Origin: JACDEA01 sp963742585 | GTDB taxonomy: Bacteria > Actinomycetota > Acidimicrobiia > Acidimicrobiales > JACDEA01 | Direction: 5' to 3' | Assembly: GCA_963742585.1 (NCBI GenBank) | Contig: CAVUMI010000009.1 | Coordinates: 682,001-746,000 of the forward strand | DNA: 64,000 nt | Part shown: in pieces, positions 58,537 through 64,000 of the stretch | Layout of the letters: each line of letters starts with the position of its first letter | How positions within the stretch are numbered: the stretch's first letter is position 1 | Translations under genes and position numbers: made by a program | The notes under the pieces: model-generated | Database searches by the model: none | What the model was told of the DNA's origin: nothing | Seen by the model: only the letters and a program-made list of their open reading frames with translations

Positions 58537-59904
58537 ATGCGCCGGTCCACCGTCTTCCTCGTCGCGCTGCTGTTGCTCCTGGTCGCCGGCGATGGGGCCT
58601 TGGCGTCGAACGACCAGCGACATCTACAGCGGAGCTGTGGGACATCGACAAGATCGGCGCCGCGGCAGGCGTGGGGCGTCTCCACCGGGGCCGGCATGAA
58701 GGTCGGCATCGTCGACTCGGGCGTGGACGCCGGCCACCCCGACCTCGGCGGTCCGTCGCCGCCAGTCGTGGACAACACGGCAGTGCGAACGGCAGCCGGC
58801 TGCGGCGGCAGCGGCGACGACATCAGGGCCACGGCACCCACGTCGCGGGCATCATCGCCGCGACCAAGGACAACGGTGAGGGCGTCGCCGGGGTGGCGCC
58901 CTCGGCGCAGCTGGTCGTGGCCAGGGTCTTTCGACTCGGCGACAGCACCAGCGTGCGAAGACATCCGCGCCGGCGCTCGTTGGGTGGTCGAACACGGCGC
59001 GCAGGTCGTGAACTTCAGCCTGGGCGACGCCGGGTTCTTCGGCTTGGGGCTGTTCGTCAGCAACAACGACGTGCGGGCGCGTCGCCAATGAGGTCTGGAA
59101 CACGCGGCGCGATCCCGGTGGTGGCCGCGGGCAACAACAGCTGTGGTGGCTGGGCCAGCACCAACGCCGTCGTCGTGACCGCGACCGGTCCGAGCGACGA
59201 CTGGGCGGGCTACGCCTGTGCACCGAGCGGCGCTCAGTGGGGCGTCGCTGCTCCCGGCGGCAACGCCAGCGACTGCGGCAGCCAGCCGGCCAAGTGCGTG
59301 CTGTCGACCTACGCCCGCTCGAACACGCCGTCCGGCAAAGCCCCCTACGCCTACGAGCAGGGCACGTCGATGGCGGCGCCGCTGGTAACTGGGGCCTTGG
59401 CCAGTCTGCTGGCGAAGGGCTTGTCGCGTGAAGGTGCCATCTCGGCACTCATGACCACCCTCGACGCGGCCGACTGCGGCACGAGTTGCCAGGGGCCGCA
59501 TCAACGTGGCCCGCGCCGTCTGTGGCTCGTCGTGTCCGGCCGTGGTCCCGACGCCGGGCGGTGGCGGCGGCACGCCGAGCCCGCCGCCGGTGACACCGAC
59601 GACGGCGCCGGCCGCCGGTGCGCCGCAACTCGACGACGCCCACGACTCGGCGCCCCGCGGCGCCTGCGCCGACAACGGTGGCGCCCGCACCCACCACCAC
59701 GATCGAGGAAGCAACGACCACAACGACCACCGAGCCGCCGCCCAGGCCTGCGTCTTCAGTCAGCAGCTGCCGCGCCGCAGCAGCGATGACGACGACATCG
59801 GTCCGCTCCCCGGCATTCTCGCCGTCCTCGGCCTACTTGGCGCCGCTGGTGCGACCGGCCTGGCCGGCTGGCGTCAGCGGTTCAGAGGCGGCGGAGCACT
59901 GTGA
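58537..59904 (+). CDS. Secreted subtilisin-like serine protease with C-terminal membrane anchor
   Basis: MRRSTVFLVALLLLLVAGDG is a signal peptide. S8 catalytic motifs: Asp in GMKVGIVDSGVDAGHPDLG, His in GHGTHVAGIIAA, Ser in YEQGTSMAAPLVTGALASLL, with the oxyanion Asn in AIPVVAAGNNSC. A Pro/Thr-rich linker (59560-59760) and a hydrophobic stretch GPLPGILAVLGLLGAAGATG followed by basic residues form a C-terminal anchor, a mycosin-like layout. No ESX genes are nearby. Frame changes near 58625, 58830, 58945, 59085, 59497 and 59640. Its end overlaps the end of convergent lexA by 23 bases. Confidence 0.87.
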
Positions 59905-60518
59905 CGACCCGGCCGTAGACGGTCACGTCGGCGGGGTCGAGCTCGATGGGCGCGAGCCGCGGCGTTGGCCGGCAGCAGGACGACTTTGTTGCCCTTGCGG
60001 GAGTAGGTCTTGACCGTGGCCTCGTCGCCGGGGATGCCGGCCACGACGATGTCGCCCTTTTCGGCTCGGGGCTGCTGCTTGGCGACGACGTAGTCGCCGT
60101 CGAGGATGCCGGCGTCGATCATCGAGTCGCCGCGGACGCGGAGCATGAAGAGCTGGCCGTCGCCGGTGAAGTCAGCCGGCATAGGGACCAGCTCCTCGAC
60201 GTTCTCGTTGGCCAGGACGTCGGTGCCGGCGGCGACGTCGCCGACGAGCGGGACGTGCCGTGCCGGCCGGCGCTCGGCCGAGGATCCCGAGGACACGTCG
60301 TAGCGGACCTCGATCGCCCGCGGCTTGGTTGGGTCGCGCTTGAGATACCCCTGGCGCTGCAGCGTGGCCAGGTGGGCGTGCACGGTGGAGGAGGAGGTGA
60401 GCCCGACCGCCTCGCCGATCTCCCGCACCGACGGCGGGAAGCCGCGCTCACGCAGCTGCGCATCGATGAACTCGAGGATCTCGCGCCGCTTGCCGGTGAG
60501 TTCGCCGTCTGGAGCCAT
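59882..60518 (-). CDS. lexA: LexA repressor
   Basis: SOS master repressor with autoprotease. Winged helix: LTGKRREILEFIDAQLRERG, FPPSVREIGEAVGLTSSSTV; cleavage site in GDVAAGTDVLA (Ala-Gly); catalytic Ser in VRGDSMIDAGILDGDYVV and Lys in DEATVKTY. Frame change near 59965, after which the C-terminus reads LAPIELDPADVTVYGRVVTV. ATG 60518. Six LexA-type palindromes are seen in the window, four of them directly upstream of this gene. Order lexA-LysM gene-nrdR matches M. tuberculosis lexA-Rv2719c-nrdR. Confidence 0.96.
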
Positions 60519-60568
60519 TCATCCCCGCCTTCCGTATTGACCTTCTGTGCTGGCCTTCTGTTCTCGCC

Positions 60569-60582
60569 CGAACGTCTGTTTG
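60569..60582. promoter_or_regulatory. LexA box 1 (lexA-proximal)
   Basis: CGAACGTCTGTTTG matches CGAAC-N4-GTTCG with one mismatch; 50 bases upstream of the lexA start, well placed for autoregulation. Confidence 0.65.
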
Positions 60583-60610
60583 CCACGGTACCACCAGGCC
60601 TGGCTGAGTA

Positions 60611-60624
60611 CAAACACCTGTTCG
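60611..60624. promoter_or_regulatory. LexA box 2
   Basis: CAAACACCTGTTCG, one mismatch to the box; 42 bp from box 1 and 28 bp from box 3. Confidence 0.6.
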
Positions 60625-60632
60625 CTAATGTC

Positions 60633-60652
60633 TTGACACGAACACTCGTTCG
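60633..60652. promoter_or_regulatory. LexA box 3 beside a TTGACA -35 element
   Basis: CGAACACTCGTTCG (60639-60652) is a perfect box; it directly follows TTGACA (60633-60638), a consensus -35 for the rightward LysM gene. A matching -10 is not obvious (TAGATA at 60661 is too far). Confidence 0.75.
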
Positions 60653-60666
60653 TGGTTGGGTAGATA

Positions 60667-60680
60667 CGAACACACGTTTG
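60667..60680. promoter_or_regulatory. LexA box 4 (LysM-gene-proximal)
   Basis: CGAACACACGTTTG, one mismatch, exactly 28 bp from box 3 and 10 bases before the ATG of the LysM gene, where bound LexA would block initiation. Confidence 0.65.
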
Positions 60681-60690
60681 GAGAACTGAG

Positions 60691-61061
60691 ATGACTGCAG
60701 TCGCCATCCCGATTTCGGCGCCACACGCTGCCGACAACTGTGTATTGGCGGCGGCGAGCCGCCGCCGTCTTCCTGCTCGCTGGCCTCGTCCTTGCCCTGG
60801 TGACGATGGCCGCGCGGCTCGGACGTGAGCCCCACGCCGCTTCCGAGCCGATTTCGCCGCCGTCCAGCTCGTCAGCCAGCGGGTCCACGTCGTGGCGCCC
60901 GGCGACACGCTCTGGACCATCGCCCGCTCCGTGCAGCCCTCCGGCGACGTTCGCCCGCTCGTCCAGCAGCTTGCGGCCGTCCCGGCACGGTGCGCCGCTG
61001 CAGGTAGGCGAGCGCATCGTCCGTTCCGAGCGCCCAGGAGGTCTCCGCTCGGCAGCGGTAG
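60691..61061 (+). CDS. LysM membrane protein, SOS division-inhibitor-like (ChiZ/YneA type)
   Basis: Joined frames: MTAVAIPISAPHAADNCV, a membrane segment RAAAVFLLAGLVLALVTMAA, and a LysM domain VAPGDTLWTIARSVQPSGDV, RPLVQQL. Frame changes near 60745, 60870, 60985 and 61022; the likely end is TAG 61059-61061 after VPSAQEVSARQR. Position between lexA (divergent) and nrdR, an N-terminal helix plus LysM, and four LexA boxes upstream match Rv2719c of M. tuberculosis and YneA of Bacillus, which delay division during SOS. Function is inferred from context and architecture. Confidence 0.8.
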
Positions 61062-61073
61062 CGTCCGGGGCGT

Positions 61074-61540
61074 ATGCGGTGCCCGGCCTGCGGGAGTGAC
61101 GGACGACAAAGTCATCGACTCGCGGGCGGTTGATGATGGCGGCGCGATCCGGCGCCGCCGTGAGTGCCTGCTCTGCGGTCGGCGGTTCACCACTTTCGAG
61201 CGCCTCGAAGAGGCACCACTGGTCGTGGTGAAGCGCTCGGGTGAGCGCGAGCCGTTCGACCGAGCCAAGGTGGTCGGCGGGGTGCAGTCGGCGAGCAAGA
61301 ACCGGCCGATCGGCCCCGATGCAGATGGAGTCGCTCGCCGTCGACGTCGAGGAGGCGATGCGGTTGGAGGGCCCCGAGGTCAGCACCCAGCAGGTCGGGA
61401 TAGCCGTTCTCGACCGGCTGCGCATCCTCGACGACGTCGCCTACGTGCGGTTCGCCAGCGTCTACAAGGGCTTCGAGGAGCTCGGTGACTTCGAGCGCGA
61501 GGTCGCGCTCACCAAGGCGACCGAGCCGAAGCGGCGCTAG
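61074..61540 (+). CDS. nrdR: Transcriptional repressor NrdR
   Basis: Represses ribonucleotide reductase genes in response to ATP/dATP. Zinc ribbon MRCPACG with CLLCGRRFTTFERLEE, then the ATP-cone VVKRSGEREPFDRAKVVGGV, VSTQQVGIAVLDRLRILDDV and AYVRFASVYKGFEELGDFER. Frame changes near 61095 and 61325. ATG 61074. Normal length (~155 residues). No nrd structural gene is in the window. Confidence 0.94.
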
Positions 61541-61543
61541 CGG

Positions 61544-61980
61544 TTAGTGCTGGGGCGCCTTCTCGACCTCGCGAAGGCGCTCAGCCAGTACCCGGAGGAT
61601 CTTGCGGGCCACCGACGGGCACCTCGTCGAGCAGGGAAACGAAGCCGCGGGGGTCGAGCACGAGCAGGTGCATCGGTGTCTCCGCGGTGATGGTGGCCGC
61701 CCGGGGGCCATGGTCGAGCAGCGACATCTCGCCGAAGAGTGCGCCCGGCCCGAGCGTGGCGAGCTTCTTCTTGCGCAGCGTGGCGGTGGCCTTGCCCGTC
61801 GGCGATGATGAACGCCTCGCCGCCAGGGCCGCCTTCCTTGGTCAGCACGCGTCCGGGCTCGACCTTGACCTCGTCGACGAGTGAAGCGATCCGGCCCAGC
61901 TCCTTGTCGTTGCACGCCGAGAAGAGCCGCACGTCCTTGAGGAGCTTGATCTTGTTGCTTCGTGTCGATCGGAACGCCAC
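61544..61980 (-). CDS. Cyclic-nucleotide-binding domain protein
   Basis: About 145 residues: a stand-alone cNMP-binding domain without DNA-binding part. LKDVRLFSACNDKELGRIAS, VDEVKVEPGRVLTKEGGPGG, EAFIIADG, then in other frames LATLGPGALFGEMSLLDHGP (phosphate-binding cassette with the GEMSLL signature, Arg position just after in RAATITAET) and RKILRVLAERLREVEKAP. Frame changes near 61805 and 61612. GTG 61980 with GGAGGGGG upstream. Ligand and partner unknown; convergent with nrdR. Confidence 0.82.
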
Positions 61981-62078
61981 TCGTCCCCCTCCGTGTACCC
62001 AGCCCGATGCCGGTCGAGCGCCCATCATTCCCGCGTCGCGTAGCGTGGCGCCAGCATTGTGACCTTCGGGGGTACCGA

Positions 62079-63134
62079 ATGAAGGTAGGAGTTCTGACCG
62101 GGGGCGGCGATTGCCCGGGCTTGAACGCCGTCATCCGCGCCGTCGTCCGCAAGGGCGAACGGGTCTACGGCGACGAGCTGATCGGCTTCCGCGACGGCTG
62201 GAAGGGCCCGATCGAAGGACTCACGATGGCGCTCGACGTGGAGCGCTGCCGGGGGATCCTCCCGCGCGGCGGCACGATCCTCGGCTCGTCGCGGACCAAC
62301 CCCTACAAGGTCGAGGGCGGGGTCGATCACGTCAAGGCCACGCTGGCCGAGCTCGGGCATCGATGCCCTGGTCGCCATCGGTGGCGAGGACACGCTCGGC
62401 GTGGCCCACAAGCTGACCGGTCGAAGGCGTGCCGGTGGTCGGCGTGCCCAAGACGATCGACAACGACCTGTCGGCAACCGAGGTCACGTTCGGGTTCCAC
62501 ACCGCGGTGCAGGTGGCCGTTGACGCCATCGACCGCCTCCACACGACCGCGGAATCGCACGACCGGGTGCTCGTCTGCGAGGTCATGGGCCGGCACGCCG
62601 GTTGGATTGCGACATACGCCGGGCATCGCCGGCGGCGCGGCGGAGGTGCTCGTCCCCGAGATCGAGTTCGACATCGACGAGGTGTGCAACTTTCTCAAGC
62701 GCCGGCACGAGAAGGGTCGCTATGCCTCGATCGTCGTGGTGGCCGAAGGGGCCCAGCCCAAGGTCGCGCCGAAGGCGCGCCAGGGGCAGAGCCGAATGGT
62801 CCTGCAGTCGGGCGAGGTCGACGCCTTCGGGCACGTGCGGCTGGGCGGCATCGGCACGCTTCTCGCCGAAGAGATCGAGAAGCGCACCGGCTTCGAGACC
62901 CGAGTCACCGTGCTCGGTCACATCCAACGCGGCGGGACGCCGACCGCATTCGACCGCGTGCTGGCTACCCGGTTCGGCGTGGCCGCCATCGACGCCGTCC
63001 ACGACGGCGCCTTCGGCGAGATGGTGGCGCTCCAATCCGGCCGCATCGTCCGGGTGCCACTGGCCGAAGCGGTGGGCGAGCTCAAGACCGTCGACCGCGA
63101 ACTAGTCGAGGTCGCCGAGGTCTTCTTCGGCTGA
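62079..63134 (+). CDS. pfkA: 6-phosphofructokinase, PPi-dependent type by its active-site residues
   Basis: Phosphorylates fructose 6-phosphate. KVGVLTGGGDCPGLNAVIRA, TILGSSRTNPYKVEGG, LVAIGGEDTLGVAHKL, VGVPKTIDNDLSATEVTFGF, VMGRHAGWIATYAG and TVLGHIQRGGTPTAFDRVLA are clear. In the family, Asp in GGED (GAC 62389-62391) and Lys in PKTIDND (AAG 62450-62452) go with pyrophosphate as donor, whereas ATP enzymes have Gly at both. Frame changes near 62355, 62420 and 62622. ATG 62079; ends AEVFFG at 63134. Confidence 0.92.
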   Translation: MKVGVLTGGGDCPGLNAVIRAVVRKGERVYGDELIGFRDGWKGPIEGLTMALDVERCRGILPRGGTILGSSRTNPYKVEGGVDHVKATLAELGHRCPGRHRWRGHARRGPQADRSKACRWSACPRRSTTTCRQPRSRSGSTPRCRWPLTPSTASTRPRNRTTGCSSARSWAGTPVGLRHTPGIAGGAAEVLVPEIEFDIDEVCNFLKRRHEKGRYASIVVVAEGAQPKVAPKARQGQSRMVLQSGEVDAFGHVRLGGIGTLLAEEIEKRTGFETRVTVLGHIQRGGTPTAFDRVLATRFGVAAIDAVHDGAFGEMVALQSGRIVRVPLAEAVGELKTVDRELVEVAEVFFG

Positions 63135-63135
63135 C

Positions 63136-63898
63136 TCAGCGCAGGCCGCGGGCGAGAAGGTCCTTGAACGCCTCGGCCAGCTGCGGGACTACCGCCACGG
63201 TCGTGACCGTGCGATCTCGCCCACCCAAGCGCCGGCTTCGGCGGCAACCAGGCCGCCGGCGGCGACATCCCAAGGTTGCAGCGTCGCCTCGTAGAAGCCG
63301 TCGAGCCGACCGGCGCCGACCCAACAGAGGTCGAGTGCGGCCGAACCGGCCCGGCGCACGTCACGGACCGACCCGATGAGCGCGGCCAGCAGTGCACGCC
63401 TGCTGCACGCGAACCTCGGCGGCGTAGCCGAACCCGGTACCGATCAGGGCGGTGGCGAGGGTGGTCGGCGCCGGCCACCTTGAGAGGCGCATCGTTGCAA
63501 AACGCGCCGCCGCCGCGGATTGCGGTGAACGTCTCGCCGTGCACCACGTCGTGAACGACACCCACGGCGATCACGCCGTCGATTTCGGCGGCGATGGACA
63601 CGGAGTACGCCGGGATACCGGTAGATGAAGTTGGTCGTCCCATCGAGCGGGTCGATGATCCAGCGGACGCCCGATGTGCCGGTGTCGCGTCGAGCCCTCC
63701 TCCGCCGAGCAGCGCGTCGTCGGGACGAGCGGCACTTAGCTTGGCGACGATCAACGCTTCGCTGGCCCGGTCGACCTCGGTCACCATGTCGGTCAGTGTC
63801 GATTTCGTCTGGACGTGCGCGGCGACTGCGTCCGCGATCAGCGCCGCTGCGGCGGTCGCCGTGTCGACCGCGAGGGCCAGCAGGGTCGTTTCCAACAC
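63136..63898 (-). CDS. Inositol monophosphatase family protein
   Basis: Mg-dependent sugar phosphatase. LTDMVTEVDRASEALIVAKL (metal Glu/Asp region), WIIDPLDGTTNF (motif A, after a frame change near 63690), YSVSIAAEIDGVIAVGVVHD, GGGAFCNDAPLKVAGADHP, and PWDVAAGGLVAAEAGAWVG (motif B region) with further frame changes near 63470, 63350 and 63230. Ends FKDLLARGL. Substrate may be inositol-1-phosphate, histidinol phosphate or a related ester. GTG 63898; divergent from the ltaE-like gene with only 20 bases between starts. Confidence 0.87.
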
Positions 63899-63903
63899 GG
63901 CAG

Positions 63904-63910
63904 TAGCGTA
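63904..63910. promoter_or_regulatory. Shared bidirectional -10 element
   Basis: TAGCGTA contains TAGCGT on the + strand (9 bases before ATG 63919) and TACGCT on the - strand (6 bases before GTG 63898). Both genes would be transcribed leaderless from one overlapped element. Confidence 0.5.
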
Positions 63911-63918
63911 AAGGGGCG

Positions 63919-64000
63919 ATGCCCGAGGGTTTTGTCGACCTGCGTTCTGACACCGTTACGCAACCGACCGCCGAGATGCGCCGCGCCATGGCCGCGGCCG
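63919..64000 (+). CDS. ltaE: Threonine aldolase-like, N-terminal fragment (runs off the window)
   Basis: Only 27 residues: FVDLRSDTVTQPTAEMRRAM is the strongly conserved opening of low-specificity L-threonine aldolases (PLP enzymes cleaving threonine to glycine and acetaldehyde). ATG 63919. The rest lies beyond base 64000. Confidence 0.8.
   Translation, partial: MPEGFVDLRSDTVTQPTAEMRRAMAAA

Noticed and set aside
57987..59723. 578-codon reverse open frame
   Set aside because: Only its last third matches a family (OsmC); the rest is antisense to the subtilase gene. The OsmC gene starts at 58443.

Overview
The window is high-GC bacterial chromosome. Gene order (pyrH-frr-cdsA-dxr-rseP-ispG; rimP-nusA-ylxR-infB-DUF503-rbfA-nrnA-truB-ribF; rpsO-pnp-M16-dapB; recA-miaB-miaA-dapF-hflX; lexA-LysM-nrdR), LexA boxes of the CGAAC-N4-GTTCG type, a DUF222/HNH gene, a DUF5679 zinc ribbon and a PPi-type phosphofructokinase all point to Actinomycetota, most likely an uncultured member of Acidimicrobiia (inference; no rRNA is present). 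I see no phage, plasmid, insertion sequence, CRISPR array, tRNA or rRNA.

Layout. 0-6.2 kb: translation, lipid and isoprenoid genes (pyrH end, frr, cdsA, dxr, rseP, ispG). 6.3-11 kb: an Eis-like acetyltransferase and two different prolyl-tRNA synthetases separated by a tiny membrane protein gene. 11-19.4 kb: the rimP-nusA-infB translation operon through truB and ribF. 19.4-24.8 kb: arfB (reverse), rpsO, pnp, M16 peptidase, dapB. 24.8-31.4 kb: an accessory block with an SDR, a CsbD-like protein, a VTT membrane protein, an acyl-CoA ligase, two paralogous TetR regulators, a diiron R2-like protein and a winged-helix protein. 31.4-37.8 kb: dapA, RNase J, a ferritin-like protein, an SDR and ftsK. 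37.8-46.7 kb: a fused receiver/thioredoxin-reductase-like flavoprotein, thrB, queF, an SMP-30 protein, rimO, pgsA, cinA, thpR and a reverse PadR-membrane protein pair. 46.8-54 kb: recA, spoVS, miaB, miaA, dapF, hflX, dapC and a VOC protein. 54.3-58.4 kb: an SOS-type DUF222/HNH gene, a methyltransferase, dapD, dapE and OsmC. 58.5-64 kb: a subtilase, lexA, a LysM division-inhibitor-like gene, nrdR, a cNMP-binding protein, pfkA, an inositol-monophosphatase-family gene and the start of a threonine aldolase gene.

Functional links. The six genes that turn aspartate semialdehyde into meso-diaminopimelate by the succinylase route (dapA, B, D, C, E, F) all lie here but in four separate places. The DNA-damage response is well represented: recA, lexA, the LysM gene and the DUF222/HNH gene each have one or more LexA-type palindromes upstream.

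Data quality. Most conserved genes are broken by +1/-1 frameshifts although every segment still matches its family and joins to full length. In recA, infB and pnp this cannot be biological, so I treat the shifts as uncorrected indel errors and report one CDS per gene, noting where the frame changes. Stops and starts next to such sites are approximate. A few stretches, notably 24.8-31.4 kb and 37.8-39.9 kb, are nearly free of them.
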